Below are positions 28,602 to 37,241 of a stretch of DNA of 64,000 bases, one piece after another. The notes beneath the pieces were generated by a model. It had not been told where the DNA came from. It ran no database searches and worked only from the letters and a program-made list of their open reading frames with translations. The DNA is taken from contig NZ_WIWC01000027.1 in NCBI RefSeq assembly GCF_009600315.1, positions 1 through 64,000 on the forward strand. Reading direction: 5' to 3'. The stretch comes from Pseudomonas helleri. GTDB taxonomy: Bacteria; Pseudomonadota; Gammaproteobacteria; Pseudomonadales; Pseudomonadaceae. The translations under genes and the position numbers were made by a program. Numbering within the stretch: the stretch's first letter is position 1; the number at the start of each line of letters is the position of its first letter.

Positions 28602-29957
28602 ATGGCAATGACTAAACCCCGTACAAAAAAAGGCCTGATGATAGGTGTCCCTTTGGCTTTGGTGGCTGCCCTTGGGGGTGGTTTTCTGGTCTGGGACACT
28701 TTTTACAAGGGCAACCCCGGTTACCCGTTGAAAATCGTCAAACAGGCTGACGAGCTTCAAGAGCGGCTGCTGTCATTTGATAGCCACATCACCATCCCGC
28801 TTGAGTTCGGCACCGCAGGCAATGAGGCCGACAAGGACGGGCCCGGGCAATTTGATCTGGTCAAAGCGGCAAAAGGCCGTCTATCCGGCGCTGCGCTGAC
28901 CATTTTTGGCTGGCCGGAAATCTGGAATGGCCCCAATGCCCCACACCGCCCTACTGCGGGTTTTGTCGAAGCCGCGCGCAACGAACAGGAAGCCCGTTAC
29001 AGGATCATCTCCACGATGGTGCGCGACTTTCCCAATCAAGTAGCCATTGCCTACACCCCGGACGACTTCCGCCGCTTGCATGGTGAGGGCAAGTTTGCGG
29101 TGTTTATCAGCATGCTCAACGCCTACCCGCTGGGTAACGATATCGACCAACTGGATAAATGGACCGCACGGGGGATGCGCATGTTTGGCTTCAGTTATGT
29201 CGGCAACAACGACTGGGCTGACTCTTCACGCCCGCTGCCGTTTTTCAATGACACGCCCGATGCTCTGAATGGCCTGTCAGAAACCGGTAAACAGGCTGTG
29301 CAGCGCCTTAACGATCTGGGCGTGATCATTGATGTTTCACAAATGTCGAGCAAGGCGCTGGAGCAAGTCAGCCAGTTGAGCCGCGCGCCGCTGGTGGCGT
29401 CACATTCGGCGCCCCGGGCACTGGTGGATATACCGCGCAACCTCAGCGACAAGGAAATGCAGTTGATCAAGGCCAGCGGTGGCGTGGTGCAAATTGTGGG
29501 CTTCGGCACTTACCTGCGGCCCTTGAGCCAAGGCAGTCAGGACAAACTCAATGCCCTGCGCAGCCAGTTCGATTTACCGCCGCTGCACAACCTCGAAATG
29601 GCGCTGATGCCGGGCGACGCGATTATCACCGTGTGGCCCGAGCAGCGTTTCGGCCAATACGCCAGCGGCTTGTACGGCATTGTCGAAGAAGAACCCAAAG
29701 CCACCCTCAAGGATTACGGCGATGCCATTGATTACGCTGTGAAGAAAATCGGCATTGATCATGTCGGCATCAGCTCCGACTTCAACGATGGCGGCGGTCT
29801 GGACGGCTGGAAGGATGTCAGCGAAGCCCGCAACGTCACTGCCGAGCTGCTGCAACGCGGCTACTCCGAGGGCGATATTGCCAAGCTCTGGGGCGGCAAC
29901 TTCCTTCGGGTTTGGGACACCGTGCAAAAAGCTGCCAAGCCCATGTCTACTGATTAA
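28602..29957 (+). CDS. pvdM: PvdM-like membrane dipeptidase-family protein (pyoverdine maturation)
   Basis: 451 residues with an N-terminal signal anchor (about 11-31) and a peptidase M19 fold, so the bulk lies in the periplasm. PvdM is required in fluorescent pseudomonads for the periplasmic oxidation of ferribactin. Of the M19 zinc ligands, the HxD motif reads HIT (62-64), the xEG region reads MLNAYPL (about 171-177) and the DLSH histidine is Gln (247); only His62 and His268 remain. A normal zinc dipeptidase is therefore unlikely, and a structural or altered role is inferred. A PvdS-type box lies upstream, and a pvdO-like gene follows after 11 bp. Confidence 0.85.
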   Translation: MAMTKPRTKKGLMIGVPLALVAALGGGFLVWDTFYKGNPGYPLKIVKQADELQERLLSFDSHITIPLEFGTAGNEADKDGPGQFDLVKAAKGRLSGAALTIFGWPEIWNGPNAPHRPTAGFVEAARNEQEARYRIISTMVRDFPNQVAIAYTPDDFRRLHGEGKFAVFISMLNAYPLGNDIDQLDKWTARGMRMFGFSYVGNNDWADSSRPLPFFNDTPDALNGLSETGKQAVQRLNDLGVIIDVSQMSSKALEQVSQLSRAPLVASHSAPRALVDIPRNLSDKEMQLIKASGGVVQIVGFGTYLRPLSQGSQDKLNALRSQFDLPPLHNLEMALMPGDAIITVWPEQRFGQYASGLYGIVEEEPKATLKDYGDAIDYAVKKIGIDHVGISSDFNDGGGLDGWKDVSEARNVTAELLQRGYSEGDIAKLWGGNFLRVWDTVQKAAKPMSTD

Positions 29958-29968
29958 GTGAACTCACC

Positions 29969-30823
29969 ATGCCTACGTTGAAACCCTTGTATTACTTGCC
30001 TCTGTTCGCCTTGCTGGGCGCTCCTGCAGCCCATGCCGATGCACCCGGCACCGTTTTCAAGGACTGCAAACATTGTCCGGAAATGGTCGTACTGCCCGCC
30101 GGCAGTTTTATGATGGGAACGCCAGAGGATGAAGTCGGCCGCGAGCCCGATGAAGGGCCGATGCATAAAGTGACCTTTAACAAGCCGATAGCCATAAGCC
30201 GTTTTCAAGTGACAGCGGCTGAGTTCGACGCCTACATCAAAGAAACCGGGGTCAAGATTGCCGATGGCGACGATCGCCCTGGCCGCGCCTGTATTGCCAG
30301 CAAACCGCGTTACCCGCAAGGGCCTCGACAGCCTGCGGTGTGCATGGACTTCAAGGACGTTGAAGACTATGTGGCGTGGATTTCTAAGAAAACCGGCAAG
30401 CCGTACCGCATGGTCAGCGAAGCCACCCGTGAGTATGCCGCGCGTGCAGGCTCAAGCGGGCCGTTCCCCTTCCCGATGGATGAAGGCAAGGGTTACAGCA
30501 TCGCCCAACATGCCAACACCTACGGACCTGCTGATGGCTACAGCTATACCTCGCCGGTTGGCAGTTACCCGCCCAATGCCTTTGGGGTGTATGACATGCA
30601 CGGCAATGTGTATGAGTTTGTGCAGGACTGTAAACACAGTGACTACGTAGGCGCACCAACCGATGGCAGTGCGTGGGTAACGGGCAGCACCTGTGAGCTG
30701 CGTCAGATTCGCGGCAATGACTGGGGTGAAGCGCCGGTGTTTTCGCGCTCGGGCAATCGCAATGACATCTACCCACAGACCCGCGGCGACTGGATCGGGT
30801 TTCGGGTGCAGCGCGATCTTTAG
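29969..30823 (+). CDS. pvdO: PvdO-like formylglycine-generating-enzyme-fold protein
   Basis: 284 residues with a Sec signal peptide (MPTLKPLYYLPLFALLGAPAA) and one SUMF1/FGE domain (about 35-280): FMMGTPEDEVGREPDEGP, SRFQVTAAEFDAYI, FGVYDMHGNVYEFVQD, QIRGNDWG and WIGFRVQRDL. PvdO performs the last oxidation of dihydropyoverdine in the periplasm. The paired cysteines of true formylglycine enzymes are not in their usual place; cysteines here look placed for disulfides. It is co-transcribed with the pvdM-like gene. A pair of inverted repeats follows the stop. Confidence 0.88.
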   Translation: MPTLKPLYYLPLFALLGAPAAHADAPGTVFKDCKHCPEMVVLPAGSFMMGTPEDEVGREPDEGPMHKVTFNKPIAISRFQVTAAEFDAYIKETGVKIADGDDRPGRACIASKPRYPQGPRQPAVCMDFKDVEDYVAWISKKTGKPYRMVSEATREYAARAGSSGPFPFPMDEGKGYSIAQHANTYGPADGYSYTSPVGSYPPNAFGVYDMHGNVYEFVQDCKHSDYVGAPTDGSAWVTGSTCELRQIRGNDWGEAPVFSRSGNRNDIYPQTRGDWIGFRVQRDL

Positions 30824-30833
30824 GGATCAAAAG

Positions 30834-30985
30834 CCCCTCACCCTAACCCTCTCCCAAAGGGAGAGGGGACTGAATTGAGTCGCCCCCTCTTCCTCCGAAA
30901 AGTGACTGATTTGGGTCGTTCACAAACCTGTCATTCACCGCATAAAAGCCCCCTCTCCCTTTGGGAGAGGGCTGGGGTGAGGGTC
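30834..30985. repeat. Pair of inverted 36-bp units (BIME-like) between pvdO and pvdE
   Basis: Two copies of a unit with core CCCTCTCCC.AAAGGGAGAGGG, each a hairpin by itself, face each other across about 80 bp. The outer parts CCCTCACCCTAACCC and GGCTGGGGTGAGGGT also pair. It ends 6 bp before a PvdS-type promoter box. Confidence 0.85.
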
Positions 30986-30991
30986 AGCCGT

Positions 30992-31015
30992 TAAATCCTT
31001 CCCCCAATCACTCGT
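30992..31015 (+). promoter_or_regulatory. Second PvdS-type iron-starvation box, before pvdE-like gene
   Basis: TAAAT, 16 bases, CGT, with TTAAATCC context, 43 bp before the ATG. It matches the box at 28522-28545 in spacing and in the CC after TAAAT. The pvdE-like gene therefore has its own promoter in addition to possible read-through. Confidence 0.72.
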
Positions 31016-31058
31016 TCACAAGAGACCGTCTTCCCCTTGATCCAAGGAACTCTTGTTT

Positions 31059-32723
31059 ATGAGCCAGTGCGCAACACCCCGAACCTCGCCCGGGGTTCTT
31101 CGAGAGCTGTTAACCCTGCTCAAACCGTTCCGCCTTATCGTCTGCCTGTCGATCCTGCTGGGCATGATCGGCGGGTTAAGCGTGACGGTGCTGCTGGCAA
31201 CCATCAATAACGCGCTGCATACCGAAGGCGGCCTCACCCAACAGGTGGTCGCGGTGTTTGCCGGGCTGTGTGTGTTGGCCCTGCTCAGCACCATTTGCTC
31301 AGACATCGGCAGCAACTATGTCGGCCAGCACATCATCGCCAGACTGCGTAAGGAACTCGGCGAAAAAGTCCTCTCGGCGCCCATCTCACAAATCGAACGC
31401 TACCGCAGTCACCGTTTGATTCCAGTGCTGACCCATGACGTCGACACCATCAGCGACTTCGCCTTCGCCTTCGCGCCACTGGCCATTTCACTGACCGTAA
31501 CCCTCGGCTGCATGGGTTATCTGGCCATGCTGTCATGGCCGATGTTCTTGATGATGCTGGTGGCGATTGTCATCGGCACCATCATTCAGTACATCGCCCG
31601 AGGCTATGGCCTCAACGGTTTCTCTGAAGCCCGCGAAGCCGAAGACGAATTGCAAAAGCACTACAACGCCATCGCCGAAGGCGCCAAGGAACTGCGCATT
31701 CATCGACCGCGCCGCCAGCGGATGTTTGCCTCGGGCATTGCCCACACCGCGCAAAAAATCTGTGACATTCAGGTTCGCTCGATCAACACCTTTGTGATCG
31801 CCAAAAGCCTGGGTTCAATGCTGTTTTTTGTCGTCATCGGCTTGGCGCTGGCCATGCAGTCACTGTGGCCAAGCAATAACCCCGGCGTGATCAGCGGCTT
31901 CGTGCTGGTGCTGCTGTACATGAAAGGCCCGCTGGAGCATTTGATCAGCACCCTGCCAATCATCAGCCGCGCACAAATTGCATTCCGCCGTATTGCCGAT
32001 CTGTCCGAACAGTTCAACTCACCCGAACCGCATTTGTTGCTCAACGGTCAGGACACGCCAGACAAGACCATAAACAGCCTGGAGCTGGTGGACGTCAATT
32101 ACAGCTTCGCCGCCGTGGAGGGCAGTGCTCCGTTTCGTCTGGGGCCGGTGAACCTGAAGATCAATCAGGGCGACATTGTGTTTATCGTCGGCGAGAACGG
32201 TTGCGGCAAAACCACCCTGATCAAATTGCTATTGGGCCTGTATGCACCGCAACAGGGCGAGATACGCCTCAACGGCAAGGCTGTTGACGCCCGTAACCGT
32301 GATGACTATCGCCAGCTGTTCACCACCATTTTTGCCGACTACTACCTGTTCGACGACGTGGTGCAGGGCGACATGAAAATCCCCCAGGACGCCGAGCAAT
32401 ACCTCAAGCGTCTGGAGATTTCGCATAAGGTCAGCATCACCGACGGCCAGTTCAGTACCACCGACCTCTCGACTGGCCAGCGCAAGCGCCTGGCGCTGGT
32501 CAACGCCTGGCTTGAAGAGCGCCCCGTACTGGTGTTTGACGAATGGGCGGCCGACCAGGACCCCACTTTCCGGCGCATTTTCTACACCGAGCTGCTGCCG
32601 GATCTCAAGCGACTGGGCAAGACCATCATCGTGATCTCCCACGACGACCGCTATTTCGACGTGGCAGATCAACTGGTGCGCATGGACAGCGGCAAAGTTT
32701 CCACCGCTCTGGAAACGGCCTGA
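31059..32723 (+). CDS. pvdE: PvdE-like cyclic-peptide ABC exporter (fused membrane and ATPase domains)
   Basis: 554 residues. The membrane domain has six helices (about 20-300), and the ATPase domain carries Walker A VGENGCGKTTLIK near residue 375, signature DLSTGQRKRLAL and Walker B VLVFDEWAADQDP. PvdE exports the acylated pyoverdine precursor ferribactin from cytoplasm to periplasm. The ATG is chosen over a TTG two codons upstream; AAGGA lies ahead. It stands between the pvdO-like gene and the receptor gene. No pvdN, pvdP or peptide synthetase is present here. Confidence 0.88.
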   Translation: MSQCATPRTSPGVLRELLTLLKPFRLIVCLSILLGMIGGLSVTVLLATINNALHTEGGLTQQVVAVFAGLCVLALLSTICSDIGSNYVGQHIIARLRKELGEKVLSAPISQIERYRSHRLIPVLTHDVDTISDFAFAFAPLAISLTVTLGCMGYLAMLSWPMFLMMLVAIVIGTIIQYIARGYGLNGFSEAREAEDELQKHYNAIAEGAKELRIHRPRRQRMFASGIAHTAQKICDIQVRSINTFVIAKSLGSMLFFVVIGLALAMQSLWPSNNPGVISGFVLVLLYMKGPLEHLISTLPIISRAQIAFRRIADLSEQFNSPEPHLLLNGQDTPDKTINSLELVDVNYSFAAVEGSAPFRLGPVNLKINQGDIVFIVGENGCGKTTLIKLLLGLYAPQQGEIRLNGKAVDARNRDDYRQLFTTIFADYYLFDDVVQGDMKIPQDAEQYLKRLEISHKVSITDGQFSTTDLSTGQRKRLALVNAWLEERPVLVFDEWAADQDPTFRRIFYTELLPDLKRLGKTIIVISHDDRYFDVADQLVRMDSGKVSTALETA

Positions 32724-32730
32724 CATCCAC

Positions 32731-32757
32731 GTCGCTGCCACAGCCTGTGGCAGCGAC
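32731..32757. repeat. REP-like palindrome
   Basis: GTCGCTGCCACAG and CTGTGGCAGCGAC form a perfect 13-bp stem around one base, 8 bp after the exporter stop. It may also act as a transcript stabiliser between exporter and receptor genes. Confidence 0.8.
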
Positions 32758-32828
32758 AACCGAGGCTGCAAAAAATAATTCCCACAAATTCAGGAACTTC
32801 ATTCCGGTTTCTTAATCGCGCTGCGTCT

Positions 32829-32847
32829 AATAACTATTCCCATTAAC
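32829..32847. promoter_or_regulatory. Candidate Fur box before the receptor gene
   Basis: AATAACTATTCCCATTAAC agrees at about 14 of 19 positions with the common variant GATAATGATTCTCATTATC, by hand alignment. Two direct copies of AAAAATAATTCCC (32771-32783 and 32850-32862) flank it. It lies 37 bp before the ATG. Confidence 0.5.
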
Positions 32848-32884
32848 AAAAAAATAATTCCCCCCCTTGGAGCCTAGGCACGCA

Positions 32885-35359
32885 ATGCAACGACCACACT
32901 TGAGCCGGACCCCCCTTTCGATTGCCACCCAACGCCAGACGGTTCGCCGAACCCTGTTGTCCAGTGCGTTGGTTGCCTCGGTTCTATTGGGGTCTTCAAT
33001 GGCCCAAGCGGCTCCGGTTGCCTTGAACATTCCTTCACAGTCACTGGCCAGCGCGTTGAATGAATTTGGCAAGCAAGCCAATCTGCAAGTGCTCTATAGC
33101 CCGGATCAGGTGCAGGGGATCACGTCGCGTGGCGTTTCGGGGTCGCTGGAGCCGGTCAAGGCACTGGAAACCTTGCTGCAAGGCAGCGGCATTTCGTATC
33201 AGCTCAATGGCGACACGGTGATACTGAACGCACCTCAAGGCAAAGGCCTTGAGCTGGGCGCCACGACCATTTCCGGCCAAGGGTTGGGCACCTCTCTGAC
33301 CACGGAAGACACTGGTTCGTACACAACAGGGGCCACCAACAGCTCGACCAAGCTGCCGTTGTCGATTCGCGAAACCCCCCAGACCGTCACAGTGGTCACC
33401 CGTCAGAACATGGACGATCAGGGCGCGCAAAGCATTGGCGACGTGCTGCGTAATGCGCCGGGTATTTCCACCCAGGCTTACGACAGTGACCGCATGGAAT
33501 ACTCGGCCCGTGGCTATGCCATCACCAACTACCAGTTTGATGGCGTCAACTCGATGTATGACGGCGTGTTTGATGAGGGCGCCACCAAGGTCGACATGGC
33601 CTTGTATGACCGGGTTGATATCGTCAAAGGCGCCACCGGTCTGTTGTCCGGGTCCGGCGAGCCGTCGGCGACCGTTAATATGATCCGTAAAAAACCGACC
33701 CGTGAATTCAAGGCATCGATTACCGGCAGTGTCGGTTCGTGGGACAACTACCGCACCGAAGGCGATATTTCCGGGCCGTTGAATGAAGATGGCAGCGTGC
33801 GTGGACGACTGGTCGGGGTGTATCAGGATGCTGATTCGTATATCGACCACTACTCCAGAAAGAATGACGTGTTCTACGGCATCATCGAGGCCGACCTGAC
33901 CCCGGACACGACCCTGACGTTTGGCATGGACTACCAGAACATCAAGCCTCGCGGCTCGTCCTGGACCGGTAACCCGTACTACTTCTCGGACTACAGCAAA
34001 ACTGACTTCAGCCGCTCGTTCAACCCGGCCACCGACTGGAGCCGTCGCGACGTTCAGGCGCAAACCACGTTTGCCTCCCTTGAGCACCGCTTTGCCAATG
34101 ACTGGAAAATCAAAGGCACGCTGAACCAGCAAACCAACGACCATGACACCCAACTGGGCTCAGCCAGTGGCGGCATGCCTGACCCGGTCACTGGTGAAGG
34201 CATGTTCTTCTACTGGGGCAAGTGGGAAGGTCACCGCGTCCAGACCACCGCCGACATTAACGCCAGCGGGCCGTTTACCCTGTTCGGCCGCGAACATGAG
34301 CTGGTTGTCGGCTACACCTCGCAAGACTCCCGCCAAACTGGCGCGACCTTCGACGGTAGCTTGTTCGAAATGGTGCCGGGGAGCATCTTTGACTGGAACG
34401 GTCATTATCCGGAGCCGAATTTCCCGAAAAACGGCAAGTACGAAACCAACCAGAACCAGAACAGTGCTTACATCGCTGCGCGCTTCAGGCCCACTGATGA
34501 TTTGTCGCTGATCCTGGGCACCCGCGTCAGCGATTTTCAGTACAACAGCACCTACAAGTACTACGAGCAAACGAGTACGTTCAGCGATAACAAAACCACC
34601 TCCAAACAGCACGGTCGTGTCACCCCGTACGCGGGTGTGGTGTATGACATCAACGACACCTACTCGGCCTATGCGAGCTACACCTCGATCTACAAACCGG
34701 TCACTGACCGCAGCATTACCGGCACCACGCTCGCGCCTACAGAAGGCAACAGCTATGAAATGGGCTTGAAGGCCGAATACTTTGATGGTCGCCTGAATGC
34801 CAGCGTGGCGGCGTTCCGCACTGAACAGAAAAAACTGCCGATTCAGGTCGGTACCAACCCGAATACCAATGAAGGCATCTACGAGTCTCTGGATGGTGCG
34901 ACGACCAAAGGCATCGAGTTTGAACTGACCGGCGAAGTGATGCGCGACTGGAACGTGATCGCCGGCTACACCTATGCGCAGACCAAATCCGACGATGGCG
35001 AACGGGTGTATGGCTACCCGCTGGAAACCACCAAACCGGAAAACGTCGCCAAGCTATTCACCACCTACCGCCTGCCGGGCGCGTTGAACAAGGTCACCGT
35101 GGGCGGCGGCGTGAACTGGCAAAGCCCGTTCTACGGCAAGATCTACAACGACGCCAAGGGCGACTACGACATCATCGAGCAGCACAGCTACGCACTGGTC
35201 AATCTGATGACCCGGTACGAGTACAACGACCACCTGACCTTCAACTTGAATGCCGACAACGTCTTCGACAAGAAATACCTGTCAGGCCTGGGTAACTTCA
35301 ACACCACGTATTACGGCGCGCCACGTAGCTTGATGTTGACCACCAAGTACACGTTCTAA
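32885..35359 (+). CDS. FpvA-like TonB-dependent siderophore receptor with signalling domain
   Basis: 824 residues. A signal peptide ends near MAQAAPVALN, then comes a secretin/TonB short N-terminal (STN) signalling domain (about 45-115: QSLASALNEFGKQANLQVLY), a TonB-box region, the plug (about 160-270: PLSIRETPQTVTVVTRQNM, ILRN-like DVLRNAPGIS) and a 22-strand barrel ending in LTTKYTF with terminal Phe. STN receptors talk to a FecR-type anti-sigma factor; none is intact in this window. The ATG is six codons after a TTG. Its place after the pvdE-like exporter suggests the ferripyoverdine receptor, but the ligand is not proven. Confidence 0.9.
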   Translation: MQRPHLSRTPLSIATQRQTVRRTLLSSALVASVLLGSSMAQAAPVALNIPSQSLASALNEFGKQANLQVLYSPDQVQGITSRGVSGSLEPVKALETLLQGSGISYQLNGDTVILNAPQGKGLELGATTISGQGLGTSLTTEDTGSYTTGATNSSTKLPLSIRETPQTVTVVTRQNMDDQGAQSIGDVLRNAPGISTQAYDSDRMEYSARGYAITNYQFDGVNSMYDGVFDEGATKVDMALYDRVDIVKGATGLLSGSGEPSATVNMIRKKPTREFKASITGSVGSWDNYRTEGDISGPLNEDGSVRGRLVGVYQDADSYIDHYSRKNDVFYGIIEADLTPDTTLTFGMDYQNIKPRGSSWTGNPYYFSDYSKTDFSRSFNPATDWSRRDVQAQTTFASLEHRFANDWKIKGTLNQQTNDHDTQLGSASGGMPDPVTGEGMFFYWGKWEGHRVQTTADINASGPFTLFGREHELVVGYTSQDSRQTGATFDGSLFEMVPGSIFDWNGHYPEPNFPKNGKYETNQNQNSAYIAARFRPTDDLSLILGTRVSDFQYNSTYKYYEQTSTFSDNKTTSKQHGRVTPYAGVVYDINDTYSAYASYTSIYKPVTDRSITGTTLAPTEGNSYEMGLKAEYFDGRLNASVAAFRTEQKKLPIQVGTNPNTNEGIYESLDGATTKGIEFELTGEVMRDWNVIAGYTYAQTKSDDGERVYGYPLETTKPENVAKLFTTYRLPGALNKVTVGGGVNWQSPFYGKIYNDAKGDYDIIEQHSYALVNLMTRYEYNDHLTFNLNADNVFDKKYLSGLGNFNTTYYGAPRSLMLTTKYTF

Positions 35360-35377
35360 ACGTATCGGTCCTCGACG

Positions 35378-35412
35378 CAAAAGCCCCGGTTCAATGATCC
35401 GGGGCTTTTGCG
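35378..35412. terminator. Bidirectional terminator between the receptor and GH15 genes
   Basis: GCAAAAGCCCCGG and CCGGGGCTTTTGC form a 13-bp stem with T-run ends on both strands, between two convergent genes. Confidence 0.88.
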
Positions 35413-35414
35413 TT

Positions 35415-37241
35415 TCAGGGCTGCCACTGCGTCTTTTGGTGATCCAGCTTGCGGTCCAGAAAACTCGCTGCGCTGATCAAGGCCAAATGCGTCAAGGCCT
35501 GCGGTGTATTGCCCAAATGTCGGGCGTGACAATCGAACTCCTCGGCGTATAACCCCAGCGGGTTGGCATAACGCAGCAACTGTTCGAACTCCTGATGGGC
35601 TTTTTCAACCTGTCCGGCGCGGGCCAGGCATTCCACGTACCAGAATGAACAGGCGGCAAAGGCCCCTTCAGTGCCTTGCAGGCCATCCATACCGCTGTCC
35701 TCGTTGCGGTAGCGGTAGACCATGCCATCGCGCACCAGGGTTTTTTCAATGGCGGCCAGCGTGGCCAGCCACGCAGGGTCTGTGGCGCCGATGAAACGCA
35801 CTAAGGGCATCAACAACATCGAGCCGTCCAGCGCCGTACCGCCCTTGTACTGCACAAAATGACCGCGCTCGGCATTGAAGAAATGAGCCCATATATCACT
35901 GTGAATCGCTTGGCGGGTGTCGTTCCATTGCGCGAACGGTGCAGGCAATGAACGTTTTGACGCGAGGCGGATAGCCCGGTCCAGTGCCACCCAACACATC
36001 AGCCGCGAATGCAGAAAATGATGTTTCTCACCGCGCATCTCCCAAATCCCGACATCGGCCTGATGCCAGATGTCGCAGACGTGATTTACGATTTGGGTCA
36101 CATGCTGCCAACCTTCATGACTGATGGCCTCGCCGTACTTATTGGTCAGGTACACCGCGTCCAGTAACTCGCCGTAAATATCCAACTGCACTTGGTCAAC
36201 AGCACCGTTGCCGATGCGCACAGGCGTCGCCCCGCCGTGGCCAGACAAATGATCCAGAGTGGTTTCGGCCAATTCAGTGCGACCATCGATGCCATACATG
36301 ATGTGAAGCTTGAGCGGCTCAGCGCAGCATTCCCCTACCCGACCGCGCAACCAGCGCATAAACCCGTTGGCCTCCTCGGTAAACCCCAGACGCATAAAGG
36401 CGTACACGGTAAAGGACGCGTCGCGAATCCAGCTGTAGCGATAATCCCAATTGCGCTCGCCGCCGGGGGTTTCCGGCAAACCAAAGGTGGCCGCAGCGAT
36501 AATCGCGCCGGTATCCCGAACGGTGAGTAATTTGAGGGCCAGCGCCGAACGGTTGATCATTTCTCGCCAGCGACCTCGATAACTCGATTGCGCTATCCAG
36601 CGGCGCCAGTAATGCAGGGTGCGCTGCAAGGCCAAATCACCCTCGCCGACTTTCACCCGTGGATCGTCGCCCGCGCCCAGTACAAATTCCGCGGTTTCGC
36701 CTTCGTTCAGAGTAAAACGGCTACAAGCCGCTTGATCCTCGATGTTCAAGGGCTGGGTGGAGGCTAATCGCAGCGTCGGCTGGCCCTGTGCCTGAAAACA
36801 CACATCTGCACCGTCCACACTGGCGTGAGTGTCAGCCCGCGAATAGTCATGGCGCACGGCACAACGCAGGTCAAAGGTTGCAGTGCCGCTGATAACGCGC
36901 ACCCGGCGCATCAACAAAGGCAGCTCATGCTCATGGTCGCTCACGGGCAACAGGTCCGTCACTTCCACCACCGCCTCCTGCGCCAGCCAGCGGGTTTGCA
37001 GAACGTTGCTGTCAGGCAGGTACATCTGTTCGCGGCGAGCATCCGGCAACTGCGGTGCCAACTGGAAAATACCGGCCTGGGGTGAGTCCAGCAGCGAGCA
37101 GAAAATTGACGGACTGTCGAACTCGGGCCAACACATAAAATCCACGCTGCCCTGATCATTGACCAACGCAGCCGTGTGCATGTCACCAATGATACCGTGG
37201 GCTTCTATGGCACTTTGTGACTCATCAGATCGTTTAACCAT
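35415..37241 (-). CDS. Glycoside hydrolase family 15 protein
   Basis: About 608 residues. The N-terminal beta-sandwich opens with IEAHGIIGDMHTAALV and WPEFDSPSIFCSLLD. The (alpha/alpha)6 domain contains YRYSWIRDASFTVYAF near 270 and TEGAFAACSFWYVE near 525, which carry the acids expected for glucoamylase or trehalase activity. The ATG is preferred to a GTG two codons earlier because GGAG lies ten bases upstream of it. It overlaps the stop of the upstream SDR gene by 8 bp. No signal peptide is seen, so it acts in the cytoplasm; the sugar is not determined. Confidence 0.9.
   Translation of the reverse strand: MVKRSDESQSAIEAHGIIGDMHTAALVNDQGSVDFMCWPEFDSPSIFCSLLDSPQAGIFQLAPQLPDARREQMYLPDSNVLQTRWLAQEAVVEVTDLLPVSDHEHELPLLMRRVRVISGTATFDLRCAVRHDYSRADTHASVDGADVCFQAQGQPTLRLASTQPLNIEDQAACSRFTLNEGETAEFVLGAGDDPRVKVGEGDLALQRTLHYWRRWIAQSSYRGRWREMINRSALALKLLTVRDTGAIIAAATFGLPETPGGERNWDYRYSWIRDASFTVYAFMRLGFTEEANGFMRWLRGRVGECCAEPLKLHIMYGIDGRTELAETTLDHLSGHGGATPVRIGNGAVDQVQLDIYGELLDAVYLTNKYGEAISHEGWQHVTQIVNHVCDIWHQADVGIWEMRGEKHHFLHSRLMCWVALDRAIRLASKRSLPAPFAQWNDTRQAIHSDIWAHFFNAERGHFVQYKGGTALDGSMLLMPLVRFIGATDPAWLATLAAIEKTLVRDGMVYRYRNEDSGMDGLQGTEGAFAACSFWYVECLARAGQVEKAHQEFEQLLRYANPLGLYAEEFDCHARHLGNTPQALTHLALISAASFLDRKLDHQKTQWQP

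Noticed and set aside
33041..34153. 370-codon frame on the minus strand inside the receptor gene
   Set aside because: Antisense to a receptor gene with complete signal, plug and barrel features.
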